From Pseudomonadota bacterium (GTDB lineage: Bacteria; Pseudomonadota; Alphaproteobacteria; Acetobacterales; Acetobacteraceae), in contig JAJZES010000029.1 of NCBI GenBank assembly GCA_021845985.1, positions 122,112 to 186,111 of the forward strand: a DNA stretch of 64,000 nucleotides. The letters are read 5' to 3'. Shown one piece after another: positions 52,297-61,712 of this stretch (position 1 is its first letter; each line of letters begins with the position of its first letter). The translations under genes were made by a program, and so were the position numbers. Under the pieces are notes generated by a model. That model saw nothing but the letters and a program-made list of their open reading frames with translations. It was not told the origin of the DNA and made no database searches.

Positions 52297-53184
52297 GTGG
52301 CAGGGGCGCAACGTATCGCCTTGGGCAGCATCGCCGTCGGGCTCGGCGTGCTGGCGCTCAAGGGTGTGGCATGGCGGCTGACCGGCAGCGCCGCGTTGTT
52401 TTCCGACGCGGCCGAAACCGTGGTCAACGTCGCCGCCGGCGTCATCGCCCTCGGCGCGTTGCGGCTGGCCGCCCGGCCGGCCGACGCCAACCACCCCTAC
52501 GGCCACGACAAGGCCGAGGTGTTCGCCGCCGTCATCGAAGGCGCGCTGATCGTGCTCGCCGCCGGCATGATCGTGCAGCATGCGTGGCTGGTCTGGCGCC
52601 ATCCGGCGCCGCTCGACATGCCGCTCGCCGGCATGGCGCTGAACGCGCTGGCGACCCTGGCCAATGCCGGCTGGGCGCTGGTGCTGCTGCGCCGCGGCCG
52701 GGCGCTGCGCTCGGCGGCACTGCGCGCCGACGGGCAGCATCTGCTGACCGACGTGATCACCTCGGCCGGCGTGCTGATCGGCGTCGCCCTGGTCGTCGTC
52801 ACCGGGGTCGCCTGGCTCGATCCGCTGCTGGCGGCGTTGACCGCGGCCTATATCCTGGTGGCCGGGCTGCGCGTCATCGGCGAATCGGTGGGTGGGCTGA
52901 TGGATGCCGCCCCGGCCGATGCCATCGTCCGGCGCATCCGCCACCTGCTCGGTGAGGCGGCTTCCGGTGCGCTGGAGGCGCATGACCTGCGCGTGCGCGC
53001 CGCCGGCCGGCAGACCTACATGGAGTTTGATCTCGTCGTCCCCGGCAGCATGACCGTCGCCGACGCCCACACCATCTGCGACCGCATCGAAAGCGCGCTG
53101 AAGGCCGAGATCGAGGGTCTGGTCGTCACCATCCATGTCGAACCCGAGGGCAAGGCCAAGCATCACGGCGTCATCGTGGTGTAG
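52297..53184 (+). CDS. Cation diffusion facilitator exporter
   Basis: A 295-residue CDF-family metal/proton antiporter. Six helices are visible, with metal-site residues in LFSDAAETVVNVAAG (helix II) and LRADGQHLLTDVITSAGVL (helix V). HPYGHDKAEVFAAVIEGALI marks the conserved loop, and a cytoplasmic C-terminal domain ends with VVTIHVEPEGKAKHHG. Replacement of the usual DxxxD by SDAAE and DGQHLLTD shifts the site but keeps acidic and His ligands, as in FieF/CzcD relatives. It starts at GTG 52297. Zn2+, Fe2+, Mn2+ or Co2+ are candidates. Adjacent genes are on the same strand but spaced. Confidence 0.9.
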   Translation: MAGAQRIALGSIAVGLGVLALKGVAWRLTGSAALFSDAAETVVNVAAGVIALGALRLAARPADANHPYGHDKAEVFAAVIEGALIVLAAGMIVQHAWLVWRHPAPLDMPLAGMALNALATLANAGWALVLLRRGRALRSAALRADGQHLLTDVITSAGVLIGVALVVVTGVAWLDPLLAALTAAYILVAGLRVIGESVGGLMDAAPADAIVRRIRHLLGEAASGALEAHDLRVRAAGRQTYMEFDLVVPGSMTVADAHTICDRIESALKAEIEGLVVTIHVEPEGKAKHHGVIVV

Positions 53185-53219
53185 CGCCGCGTTCACCACT
53201 GCCGGCGCAGGCTCGGCCG

Positions 53220-53723
53220 ATGCGCCGCCCGCTCCTGTTGTCGTTTGGCCTGCACGCGGCGGCGCTGGCGCTGCTGGCTGCCCCGCCGCCGCTGCCGCCG
53301 GCGCCCGACACGCCGCCGCGGCTCGAAATCCAGTTCGGCGACGCCGACGCAGCCCCCGCGCCGCCGGCGCCGGCCGGGATGGCGGCGGCGGCGGCAGCGC
53401 GTGGCGGAGGCGCACCGCCCGGCCTGCGCTTCGCCGCCCCCGACCCGGATGCGATCGACGCCGTCGCCGATCCGGCCAACCGCGCGCCGGCCTACCCGCC
53501 GGAGGCCTGGGCGCGCGGCGAACAGGGCGTCGTCGTGCTGCGGCTGATCATCGACGCGCAGGGGGTGGTGGTGCGGCTGGAGAAACGCGCCACATCCGGC
53601 TACGCATCGCTGGACGCGGCCGCGGAGCAGGCGTTGGCACGCTGGCATTTTCGCCCGGCACGGCGCGGCGGCCGACCCGTCGCCTCCGACCGCATCCAGC
53701 CGGTGCGGTTCGTCATCGAATGA
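53220..53723 (+). CDS. TonB-family C-terminal domain protein
   Basis: A 167-residue protein with an N-terminal signal-anchor helix (LLLSFGLHAAALALLAAP), a short Pro/Ala linker that is much shorter than in classical TonB, and a TonB C-terminal domain: YPPEAWARGEQGVVVLRLIIDAQGVVVRLE, then LDAAAEQALARWHFRPARRGG. TonB couples the proton gradient to outer-membrane receptors. No exbB or exbD is adjacent. Its last four bases overlap an alternative start of the adenosyltransferase gene (53720), so the two are probably co-transcribed. The ligand could be a cobalamin, by association only. Confidence 0.85.
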   Translation: MRRPLLLSFGLHAAALALLAAPPPLPPAPDTPPRLEIQFGDADAAPAPPAPAGMAAAAAARGGGAPPGLRFAAPDPDAIDAVADPANRAPAYPPEAWARGEQGVVVLRLIIDAQGVVVRLEKRATSGYASLDAAAEQALARWHFRPARRGGRPVASDRIQPVRFVIE

Positions 53724-53734
53724 GGATCACGGGC

Positions 53735-54289
53735 ATGGTGCGGATCGACCGGGTGGTGACGCGCGGCGGCGATGGCGGCGAGACCTCGCTCGGCGACGGA
53801 ACGCGGGTGGCCAAGGACGCCGCGCGCGTCGAGGCGTTCGGCGCCGTCGATGAGGCGAATGCGGCCATCGGCCTGCTGCGCCTGCACACGGCGGGGGCGG
53901 ACGATGCGATGCTGGCGCGCATCCAGAACGACCTGTTCGATGTCGGCGCCGATCTGTGCGTGCCAGGTGAGGCGGGGGCGCGGCTGCGGCTGACCGACGC
54001 GCCGGGCCTGCGGCTGGAACAGGAGGTGGCGGCGATGAACGCCGTGCTGCCGCCGCTGACCAGTTTCATCCTCCCCGGCGGCACGCCGGCCGCCGCGCAC
54101 GCGCATCTGGCGCGCACCCTGGTCCGCCGGGCGGAACGGCGGACGGTGGCGCTGACGCATGGCGAGACGGTCAATCCGGCGGTGGTGCGCTACCTCAACC
54201 GCCTGTCGGACCATCTTTTCGTGCTCGGCCGCCGGCTCAATGACGGGGCGGCGCAGGATGTGCTGTGGGTGCCGGGGGCGAATCGCTGA
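53735..54289 (+). CDS. PduO-type cob(I)alamin adenosyltransferase
   Basis: A 184-residue ATP:cob(I)alamin adenosyltransferase of the PduO/MMAB type that makes adenosylcobalamin. RGGDGGETSLGDGTRVAKDAARVEAFGAVDEANAAIGLLR contains the ATP-binding region in recognisable order, and later LIPGG-like FILPGGTPAAAHAHLARTLVRRAERR and LNRLSDHLFVLGRRLN complete the active site. The ATG at 53735 (MVRIDRVVTRGG) matches family starts; an in-frame ATG 15 bases upstream overlaps the TonB-like stop. The product could serve methylmalonyl-CoA mutase or ribonucleotide reductase, neither of which is encoded here. Confidence 0.93.
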   Translation: MVRIDRVVTRGGDGGETSLGDGTRVAKDAARVEAFGAVDEANAAIGLLRLHTAGADDAMLARIQNDLFDVGADLCVPGEAGARLRLTDAPGLRLEQEVAAMNAVLPPLTSFILPGGTPAAAHAHLARTLVRRAERRTVALTHGETVNPAVVRYLNRLSDHLFVLGRRLNDGAAQDVLWVPGANR

Positions 54290-54383
54290 CCAACAGATGG
54301 CGCCGAACGCCGCCGCCAGCGCGATGGCGTCGCTGGCGCGGTACTCGTCACGGCTGAGCATGCCGGTCTCCTCCCCGCCCCGG

Positions 54384-55616
54384 TCAGTCGAGCGCCGCCA
54401 GCACCACCGCCGGATCGACGCGCATGTCGCAAAACTCCGGCCGCTCGGCCGGGATCAGATCGGCGCACAGCAGCGCGCGATAGCGCAGGCCGAGCGCCGC
54501 GGCGATCATGGCGAAGGCCGGGGTGCCGTGGCTGAGCGGAAACAGCTCGACGACGCGCGTGCCCGGCGCCGCGAAGGCCAGATGCGCGAGGCCCGCGCCA
54601 TGCGGTGCGACGATCGCCGCCGCACCGGCAAAGGCGGCGATCTGCCCGGACAGCGGCAGGTCCGAGAGCGTCACCGCGGCAAACCCGTGCGGCGCCAGCG
54701 CCGCCAGCAGCGCGTCCTCATTGACCACGCGCCGTCCCGCGCTGTCGCGGCGGGTGACATAGATCCCCCCCGCAGCCGGCGCGCCGCCGTGCTCGGCGAC
54801 CGCTCCGTGGCCGAGCGTGCGGCGCAGGAAGCGCAGCGCCCAGGGGGCGGCAGTGAACGCCGGATGCGGCGGCGACCGCCGGTCATCGGTCAGCAGCAGC
54901 ATATCCGCCCGGATCGCCTGCGACGGCCCGATCTCGATGATCTGCTCATCGGTGATCCCGGCGGCGTGCAGCGCCGCGCGCTGCCAGGGCGCGCCGAGCG
55001 GCGGCAGGGCCACCGACAGCGGACCACCATCGCGCCACCAGTCGAGCACGCCGAGCCGCGGGATGGTGTCGAGCAGGAAATGGCTGACATTGGCCGGCCA
55101 GATGTCGTCGCCCAGCGCCAGCACGGTGCCCGCCACATGCCGCGCCGCCGCCACCACCGGCGCATAGTCGGTATCGACGTGACGCAGCAGCGGCGCATAG
55201 CGGCTGGAACAGTCGCGCAGCACGCTGCGTTGGTCCCCGGCCAGCGCCAGCGGGGCGTGGCCAAGCTGCAGCAGCGTGCCGCCCGGCACCCGCACCAGAT
55301 GCAGCGGCGCCGAGGTCAGCGTCGCCTCGGACGCAAACCACTTAGGCTGAACGCCGTCGCCGGCCATCCGCGGCACCCGGCGCCACAGCCGCGGCACCAC
55401 CATTTCGACCGCAACGCCGGCAATCGCCGCCGCATCGGCGAAGTGGGCCCACAGGTTCGAGCGCGGCGGCACCGCGGCGGCAATGTCGGCCACCGCCGCC
55501 GCCGCGCTGCTGCCCCAGACATCGGCCGTGGCATAAGCGGGCGGCGCGATCAGCCGGGCCATGCTCGCGAGGTCGTAGGTGCAGCCCTGGTACCAGACCT
55601 CGAAGGCGACCGGCAT
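54384..55616 (-). CDS. GT61 (DUF563) glycosyltransferase
   Basis: A 410-residue inverting glycosyltransferase of family GT61. Family marks are GDDIWPANVSHFLLDTIPRLGVLDWW, IYVTRRDSAGRRVVNEDALLAAL and the donor-site AAAIVAPHGAGLAHLAFAAPGTRVVELFP. GT61 enzymes transfer pentoses or N-acetylglucosamine to proteins and polysaccharides. The gene is the last in a minus-strand set led by the repeat/Hint protein (61511) and the oxidoreductase, with 18 bases to the latter. Glycosylation of that repeat protein is a natural but untested idea. Length and reading frame are intact. Confidence 0.86.
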   Translation of the reverse strand: MPVAFEVWYQGCTYDLASMARLIAPPAYATADVWGSSAAAAVADIAAAVPPRSNLWAHFADAAAIAGVAVEMVVPRLWRRVPRMAGDGVQPKWFASEATLTSAPLHLVRVPGGTLLQLGHAPLALAGDQRSVLRDCSSRYAPLLRHVDTDYAPVVAAARHVAGTVLALGDDIWPANVSHFLLDTIPRLGVLDWWRDGGPLSVALPPLGAPWQRAALHAAGITDEQIIEIGPSQAIRADMLLLTDDRRSPPHPAFTAAPWALRFLRRTLGHGAVAEHGGAPAAGGIYVTRRDSAGRRVVNEDALLAALAPHGFAAVTLSDLPLSGQIAAFAGAAAIVAPHGAGLAHLAFAAPGTRVVELFPLSHGTPAFAMIAAALGLRYRALLCADLIPAERPEFCDMRVDPAVVLAALD

Positions 55617-55634
55617 GGCGTGGTGCCGTCGCGG

Positions 55635-57218
55635 TCAGCCGATCGCCTGGGCCAGCAGGAACCCCGAACCGCCGCCCAGCCCCGGCCCCGGATGCGTCGA
55701 GGCGCCGATGTGATAAAGCTGCTTTACATGCGTCCGGTGGTTCACCGAGCCTTTGAACGGTCGCCACAGAAAAAACTGGTCCAGCCCGCAGAACCCGCCA
55801 TACGGGTCGCCGCCGACCAGATTGACGTTCATCGCCTCCAGATCGGCCGGCGAACAGGCCACCCGCGCCAGCACGCTGTCGCGGAAGCCGTCGATATGCT
55901 GTGCCAGAATGGCCTCCACGCGGTCGGCGTAGCGGTCGCGGATGGCGGCGGTCCAGCGCCCGTCGGCGGGCGCCGCGATCTCGCCCGCCGCGTCGCCCTT
56001 GATGTGGCGCGGCGCCTCGGGCAGCTGCAGCCACAGAATCGCCCGTCCCGGCGGGCAGCGCGACGGGTCGAAGGCGGTCGGCTGGCCGACGCAGATCGTC
56101 GGCACCGCCGGCAGCATGCCGCGCTCGGCCTCGTTGGCGGCGCGCGAGACGCCGTCCAGCCCCGGCGTCAGATGCAGCAGCGCCACGCTGCCCAGCTCTG
56201 GCGTGCGCCAGCGCGGCGGTGCCGCCAGCGCGTAATGCACCTGCATGTTGCCCTTGCCGTGGCGATAGCGGCGCACCCCCTCGGCAACCGGTTCGGGCAG
56301 TCCGGCGCGGTCGAGCAGCCGGCCATAAAGCTGTTCCGGCGCCACCGAGCAGATGACGCCGCGCCGCGCCGCGATCTCCTCGCCATCGGCCAGCCGCACG
56401 CCGCTGGCGGCGCCGGTGGTGTCGTGGCGCAGGATGGCGGCGACATCGGCGCCGGTGCGGATGCGGCCGCCCTGGTCGGTGATCAGCCGCTCGAAGGCGG
56501 TCAGCAGGTTGGCCGCCCCGCCCTGCACGATCGGCGCCCCGGCGGCCTCCAGCGCGAAGGCGATCACCTTCAGCATCTGCCCGGAATAGGCGCTCTCCGG
56601 CCCCAGCCCGGTATGCAGCACCCAGGGCGCAAACAGCGCCTGCGCCACCTCGGAGGTGAAGGTCGGTTCGAGCCAGTTGCGCGCCGTGCCCAGCGCCTCG
56701 CCGAAGAACCCGGCGAGGTTGCGCAGGCCGCGCCGCCACGCCTGCCGCGCCAGCAGCTTCGCCGTCGCGCGCGACCACAGCGCGCCGCCGAGCAGCGCGA
56801 AGATGAGGTCGAGATCGCCGCCGAGCGCGCCCAGCTCGCGCGCGAAGGCGGCGCCGTCGCCGGCGGCCAGCCCGTCCAGCATGGCGACATTGGCGGCGCG
56901 GTCCATGCGCAGCACGGCGCTGCGTCCGTCCGGCAGCAGCACCCCCGAGGGGGTCGCGCTGTGGGCAAAGGTCAGGCCGCGCGCGCCCAGATCCTTGGCC
57001 AGCGCGGCATAGGCCGGCGAGGTGATGAACAACACGAAGGTCGTCGCCATCACGTCATGAACGAAGCCGGGGGCGGTGATCGCCTCCGTGCGGATGCAGC
57101 CGCCGATGCGCTCATTGCGCTCCAGCACCAGCACCCGATGCCCTTTCCGCCCGAGCAGGGAAGCCGCGACCAGCGCATTGATGCCGCTGCCGACGATGAT
57201 GTGATCCATACTGTCCAT
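55635..57218 (-). CDS. Phytoene dehydrogenase-like FAD-dependent oxidoreductase
   Basis: A 527-residue FAD oxidoreductase of the CrtI/PYROXD2 branch. The dinucleotide fold HIIVGSGINALVAASLLGRKGHRVLVLERNERIGGC is at the N-terminus, GGAANLLTAFERLI is the mid-protein motif, and the FAD-binding C-terminus reads LYHIGASTHPGPGLGGGSGFLLAQAI. The substrate domain lacks features that would tie it to carotenoids, and no crt genes are nearby. It lies between the repeat/Hint protein (21 bases upstream) and the GT61 gene. A role in modifying the surface protein or a lipid acceptor is possible but speculative. Possible starts are ATG 57218 and a second ATG three codons later. Confidence 0.88.
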   Translation of the reverse strand: MDSMDHIIVGSGINALVAASLLGRKGHRVLVLERNERIGGCIRTEAITAPGFVHDVMATTFVLFITSPAYAALAKDLGARGLTFAHSATPSGVLLPDGRSAVLRMDRAANVAMLDGLAAGDGAAFARELGALGGDLDLIFALLGGALWSRATAKLLARQAWRRGLRNLAGFFGEALGTARNWLEPTFTSEVAQALFAPWVLHTGLGPESAYSGQMLKVIAFALEAAGAPIVQGGAANLLTAFERLITDQGGRIRTGADVAAILRHDTTGAASGVRLADGEEIAARRGVICSVAPEQLYGRLLDRAGLPEPVAEGVRRYRHGKGNMQVHYALAAPPRWRTPELGSVALLHLTPGLDGVSRAANEAERGMLPAVPTICVGQPTAFDPSRCPPGRAILWLQLPEAPRHIKGDAAGEIAAPADGRWTAAIRDRYADRVEAILAQHIDGFRDSVLARVACSPADLEAMNVNLVGGDPYGGFCGLDQFFLWRPFKGSVNHRTHVKQLYHIGASTHPGPGLGGGSGFLLAQAIG

Positions 57219-57239
57219 GCCGCCAGACTAAGCCGCCGA

Positions 57240-60200
57240 TCAGTGCGCTGGCAACGCCGTGCGGCCGGCCGCGCGGTGGGCGAGCGGCGGCGCGGGCAGC
57301 CAGTATTGCTCGGTCATACCGACCCCGACCTCCAGCACGGCGGCGCCGCCAACCTCGATCTCCGCCGCGCCGCCGGTCCAGCGCCAGCCCGGTTCCGGCG
57401 CGTGCCAGCCGGCACCGAGGCGGGCATCGTCGAGCGCCAGGAATTGCCCGTCCAGCCGCAGCCGCGTCACCGCGACGCCGAGGCGGCGCGCGTCCCGCCC
57501 GACCGCATCGGTCTCTTCCGGCACCCCGCTGCGCGAATGCAGGCAGAGGCGCTCAAGTCCAGACGGCAGCGTGAAGCGATAGACCGCCCCCGCCTGCGCC
57601 GGCCGCAGCCTGCGTCCTCCGCCAAGGCCGACGAGCGCCGGATCGCGCGTCAGCGCATAGCCGAGGCTGCCGGCACGGGTCAGCAGCGCGCGCCGCGTCG
57701 CAACCACTTCGGCGCCGGCGACGGCCAGCTTCGCGCAGCCGGACACCGCGGCACCGCGGCCGAAGGCGGGATGCAGCAGGCGCGGCCCGGCGCCCTCGAC
57801 GAAGGCGTCACGATTGCCAGTGTCGAGATAGCTCTCGACCGCCAGCCCTTCGGCATAGATCACGTCATGCGCGGCCAGTTCGACATGCCAGTAGGTCACC
57901 TCGGCCACCGTCTCGCTGAGCACGGTGGCGCCGTTGACCAGATAGCGCACCGGGATCAGTACGCCGCCGACCAGCACCGCATGGTCGGGACTGAGCCGAA
58001 TGTCACGACGCGGCAGACCCTCGCCGAAGGCGCCTATGCGCACCCGCACCGGCATTACGTCCCACGGTCGCGGATGGGCGCCGCAGGCGATACGGCGATG
58101 GCCGCGCCAGAGGATCGGCCGCGCGCCGCTGCGCGTCAGCACCGCATCGCCGAGTCCCAGCGCCTCCACCGCCACAGGGCCGCGCGGCGTGTCGAGCCTT
58201 GTCCCGGCGGCGAAGCAGGCGATGGGGACGATCTTGTCGCCACTCCCCCCGCTCACCACCGTCGCGGCGAGATGTGTCGTGTCGGGCACTTCCAGCGTGC
58301 CGCTCGACCCGGCAAAGCGGATGGTCAGCCCCGCCGCGGCGCCGCCGTCCAGGCGCAGCGTCGCCCCCTTGGCGATCATCAGCGTGCCGTTGCCCGACAC
58401 CGTGTCCTTGACCTCCAGGGTGCCGCCGCTCGCGGTCAGCGTGCCGTTGACCACCAGCCCGCCGCTGATCAGCCCGTCGCCGATGAACGCGCCGCCGGTA
58501 TCGATGCTGGCCGGGGCGACATCGATCACCGCGCTCGCCAGCGCGCTCAGCACGCCGCCGCTCGACACCACCAGCGCGAGTTGGCCGGCCGGCCCAAGAA
58601 GATCGAGCGTCGCCCCCGACGACACGACAAGCGTGCCGCCGCTGCCGGTCACGCCGGCAAGGGTCAGCGTGCCTCCGGCAGCGATGATCGTCCCGTTATC
58701 GGTGACGCTGCCGGACAGATCGCCGAACCCGACGATCCGGCCGCCGGAGGCAACCGTGGCGCCGGATATGGCGCCGCCGGACAGCAGCACGCTGCCCCCG
58801 CCGATGACGGTAAGGCCGCTCGCGCTGGCGCCGGACACCAGCGTCTCGCTGCCGCCGACGCTGTCGGCACTGGCGCTGCCGCCGGAGGCGATGCTTTCGC
58901 TGGCACCGGCGGCGATGCTGGCGCCGGTCTCGCCGCCGCCGGCGCCGACAAGCTGCACCGCGCCGGAGGCCAGCACCGCGCCGCTGGCCTGCCCGCCCGA
59001 GGTGACGTATTGCGCGCCGCCCGCGGCGATGCGGCTGCCCGAGGCGATGCCGCCGACCGAGACCACGCCGGCCACCGCCGCATCGACCAGCATCGCCCCG
59101 CCACCGACCAGGGCGCTGCCGCCGAGCGCCACGCTGTCCGCCCCGGCGCTGCCGCCGACGAGGTTCTGCGCCCCGCCCGAGCCGATCGCGGTGGTGCTGG
59201 CGAAGCCGGCCAGCACCTTTTGCTGTCCGCCGGCATCGACCTGCGCCGCAATGGCGGTGCCGCCGGCGAGGGTTTGCACCCCGCCCGAGAGCAGCGTCGC
59301 GGCCGAGCCGATGCCGCCGGCCGACAGCGTCTCGGTGCCACCGGCGCTGATCTGCGTGGCATCGGCTTCGCCGCCCGCGGACACCACCACCGCACCGCCG
59401 GCACGCAGCGTCGCGCCGCTGTCATTGCCGCCGCTGCTGACGACGATGAGGCTGCCGGAGCCGCTGACCGTGGCGGCGGCGAGGCTACCGGACGCCTGGA
59501 CCACCGCACTGCCGGCCGCGCCGATCGCGGCGGCCACCGCGCGGCCGCCGCTGACGTTGAGCACGCCGGAGCTGGCGACCTGGGTGGCGCTCGCCACTCC
59601 GCCGCTGGTCACCGTGGCACTGCCGCCGGACAGGATTGCGAACTCCGACAGGCCGGCGGCGGACACCTTCTCCATGCCGCCCGACAGCAGCAGCGTGGCG
59701 CTGGCCGTGCCGCCCGACAGCACGGACTGCACCCCGCCCGACTGGACGCTGGTGGCCGCGGCGCTGCCGCCGCTGATCGTTTCGCTGCCGCCAGACAGCA
59801 CAGTGGTCGATGTCACCGCATTGGCGGCGGCGACGATTTCGACGACGCCGGCGGAGACGATGTTGCCGGTCATCGACTCGCCGCTGGCCACCGCGCTCAA
59901 TCCGCTGATGGCGAAGCTGCCGCCGATCTCCTCGGTCGCCCCGCTCAGGATCATCAGCCCACGGGCGACGCCGCCGTCGAACAGCACCGCGCCACCGCTC
60001 TCGACGGTGCCGACCGAGGCGCTGCCGACGGCGGCGCCGGTCGGCACGTCGGTGGACTGGACGACGCCGAGCTTGCTGTAGGTGATCGTGCCGGTATGCC
60101 CGATCAGCACGATCCGCCCACCACTGCTGACCACGGCGCCAACGGCGACGCCGCCATTATCCACCACCTCCAGGCCGCCGCTGCTGATCGCGGTCAGGCT

Positions 60201-61511
60201 GTCGATGCCGCCGGTGTTGTGCAGCAGCCCGCCGAAACTGACGATGGCGCTGCGCTCCAGCCCGCCGAGAAACACCTGTTCGGCCCCCGAGGAATGCACC
60301 GCGGCGCTGTCGGCGGTGCCGCCGAACAGCACGCTTTCGATGCCGCCCTTGGAGATCGACGCCAGCTCGTCGATGGCGCCGGAACTGACCAACAGGACGC
60401 CGGCGCTGCGCACGATGGCGTTGGTATCGAAGCCGCCGGCGAGCACGTAGGCGCTGCCGCCCTGGGTCAGCGTGATCGAGGTGGCACTGCCGCCGAGGGT
60501 CAGCAGCCCGTGGCTCTGCGTCGTCAGATCCCAGCCGACGGTCGGGCCGCTCGCCGAGCCGCCCGCCAGCACCGTTTGCGTGCCGCCGTTGACCACCGTG
60601 CTGCTGGCGATGCCGCCGCTCTCGACAAGCTGCTGCCCGCTCAGGTTCACCGTGGTCGAAACCGCGCTGCCGAAGACAATCTCCTCCCCGGTCGAGGCGA
60701 CCGAGCCGGACGTGACCGTGTTGCCGCTCCCGACATATTCGGTGACACCGCGGGAGACGACGTTGTTGCTCAGCGTCTCGCCAGTGGCGATGGTGGTTTC
60801 GCCGATGGAGGTGGTGAAGGAACCGCCGATATACTCGATGGCGCCGCTCTGCACGGTCAGACCGCTGACCACGCCGCCCCAGAACATGATGGCGCCGCCG
60901 CTGGCGACCACCGGGTTGACCGCCGAAGCGGCCACGCCGTACCCGGGAAATCCCGGGTAGCTCAGTGTGGTGACGATGACGCCGGCACTGTAAACGGTCA
61001 CCGTGCCGATGTTGCCGAAGAGGATCAGGGTGCCGCCGCTATCGACCTGAGCCGACGCGGCGACCCCGCCGCTATCGACCACTGCCAAGCCGCCCGAACT
61101 GACGACGGTGCCGAGGTCGCCGGCGCCGAGGTCTGAGAACCCACCGCCGGCGCTGACCGTCGCGCCGCTGACGAAGCCGCCCGGATCGACGTTGAGCATA
61201 CCGCCCGACTTAATCAGCTCGCCATAGGCATTGCCACCGTTGAGGACATTTTCATTGCCACCGGAACCGACGATGGTGCCGCTGGCGTAGCCGCCTGAGT
61301 AGACTTCCATCAACCCGCCTGCCAGCGTACTACTGACCGCCGAGCCGCCGGATGAGACGTAAACCTCCGCGAGGCCGGCGCCGTTGACCTGCGTATCGAA
61401 CGCCGTACCGCCGGCAGTGATGTTCAGGCTGTCGTTTGGCCCCAGCACCAGCCCGTTGGTGGTGTTGACCTGCACATTGTTCACGATGGTTGGCAGGGTG
61501 TAGTATGACAT
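57240..61511 (-). CDS. Giant strand-loop-strand repeat protein with C-terminal Hint_2 domain
   Basis: A 1423-residue adhesin-like protein. Residues about 20-1010 are AIDA-type strand-loop-strand repeats: V-x-S-G-G-x-x-x-V-x-x-G-G-x-A-x-x-x-x-V units predicting a long beta-helix, the known heptosylation target in autotransporters. No N-terminal signal peptide and no autotransporter barrel is present. From Cys1099 a Hint_2 domain follows (CFAAGTRLDTPRGPVAVEAL; PVRVRIGAFGEGLPRRDIRLSPDHAVLVGG; YWHVELAAHDVIYAEG), then about 180 residues rich in basic and hydrophobic residues. Absence of a signal fits type I or another one-step export route. It is followed 21 bases later by an oxidoreductase and a GT61 gene. 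Function is inferred as a glycosylated surface or matrix protein. Confidence 0.86.
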   Translation of the reverse strand: MSYYTLPTIVNNVQVNTTNGLVLGPNDSLNITAGGTAFDTQVNGAGLAEVYVSSGGSAVSSTLAGGLMEVYSGGYASGTIVGSGGNENVLNGGNAYGELIKSGGMLNVDPGGFVSGATVSAGGGFSDLGAGDLGTVVSSGGLAVVDSGGVAASAQVDSGGTLILFGNIGTVTVYSAGVIVTTLSYPGFPGYGVAASAVNPVVASGGAIMFWGGVVSGLTVQSGAIEYIGGSFTTSIGETTIATGETLSNNVVSRGVTEYVGSGNTVTSGSVASTGEEIVFGSAVSTTVNLSGQQLVESGGIASSTVVNGGTQTVLAGGSASGPTVGWDLTTQSHGLLTLGGSATSITLTQGGSAYVLAGGFDTNAIVRSAGVLLVSSGAIDELASISKGGIESVLFGGTADSAAVHSSGAEQVFLGGLERSAIVSFGGLLHNTGGIDSLTAISSGGLEVVDNGGVAVGAVVSSGGRIVLIGHTGTITYSKLGVVQSTDVPTGAAVGSASVGTVESGGAVLFDGGVARGLMILSGATEEIGGSFAISGLSAVASGESMTGNIVSAGVVEIVAAANAVTSTTVLSGGSETISGGSAAATSVQSGGVQSVLSGGTASATLLLSGGMEKVSAAGLSEFAILSGGSATVTSGGVASATQVASSGVLNVSGGRAVAAAIGAAGSAVVQASGSLAAATVSGSGSLIVVSSGGNDSGATLRAGGAVVVSAGGEADATQISAGGTETLSAGGIGSAATLLSGGVQTLAGGTAIAAQVDAGGQQKVLAGFASTTAIGSGGAQNLVGGSAGADSVALGGSALVGGGAMLVDAAVAGVVSVGGIASGSRIAAGGAQYVTSGGQASGAVLASGAVQLVGAGGGETGASIAAGASESIASGGSASADSVGGSETLVSGASASGLTVIGGGSVLLSGGAISGATVASGGRIVGFGDLSGSVTDNGTIIAAGGTLTLAGVTGSGGTLVVSSGATLDLLGPAGQLALVVSSGGVLSALASAVIDVAPASIDTGGAFIGDGLISGGLVVNGTLTASGGTLEVKDTVSGNGTLMIAKGATLRLDGGAAAGLTIRFAGSSGTLEVPDTTHLAATVVSGGSGDKIVPIACFAAGTRLDTPRGPVAVEALGLGDAVLTRSGARPILWRGHRRIACGAHPRPWDVMPVRVRIGAFGEGLPRRDIRLSPDHAVLVGGVLIPVRYLVNGATVLSETVAEVTYWHVELAAHDVIYAEGLAVESYLDTGNRDAFVEGAGPRLLHPAFGRGAAVSGCAKLAVAGAEVVATRRALLTRAGSLGYALTRDPALVGLGGGRRLRPAQAGAVYRFTLPSGLERLCLHSRSGVPEETDAVGRDARRLGVAVTRLRLDGQFLALDDARLGAGWHAPEPGWRWTGGAAEIEVGGAAVLEVGVGMTEQYWLPAPPLAHRAAGRTALPAH
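58480..61450 (-). repeat. Strand-loop-strand (AIDA-type) repeat array, about 50 units
   Basis: Degenerate repeats of about 19-20 residues with paired Gly-Gly turns (VSSGG, VLSGG, VNGGT) and Ala/Val/Ser-rich strands. Unit boundaries were judged by eye. Several neighbouring units are near-identical at the protein level (for example SGGVASATQV, SGGTASATLL), indicating internal duplication. At DNA level the repeats leave the opposite strand free of stops over thousands of bases. Confidence 0.8.
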
Positions 61512-61712
61512 GATCCACCGCAGCGATGATCTCGTTCCGGTATGTATCGGCGCATCCGTCGCTCTGGCGCAATGGGCTTCAGTGCGGCCGACGCGCCCCG
61601 CTCGCCGGGCGGGGCCAGGGATGCGCCGACCGGCAATGCTTTATGTTCGCAGAGTTGACAGGCCGCCGCCGCCGGCCAAACCTGCCGCGCAGGGCATGGA
61701 AACAGGACACTC

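Noticed and set aside
54290..54361. Possible 5' remnant of an amidase gene (LSRDEYRASDAIALAAA on the minus strand)
   Set aside because: Only about 17 suggestive residues; the rest runs antisense into the adenosyltransferase gene, so chance similarity is likely.
54159..61136. A 2325-residue plus-strand open frame
   Set aside because: It lies antisense to the GT61, oxidoreductase and repeat/Hint genes, which all have clear motifs. Its product is Arg/Ala/His/Gly low complexity, and the length comes from G+C bias and repeats on the other strand.
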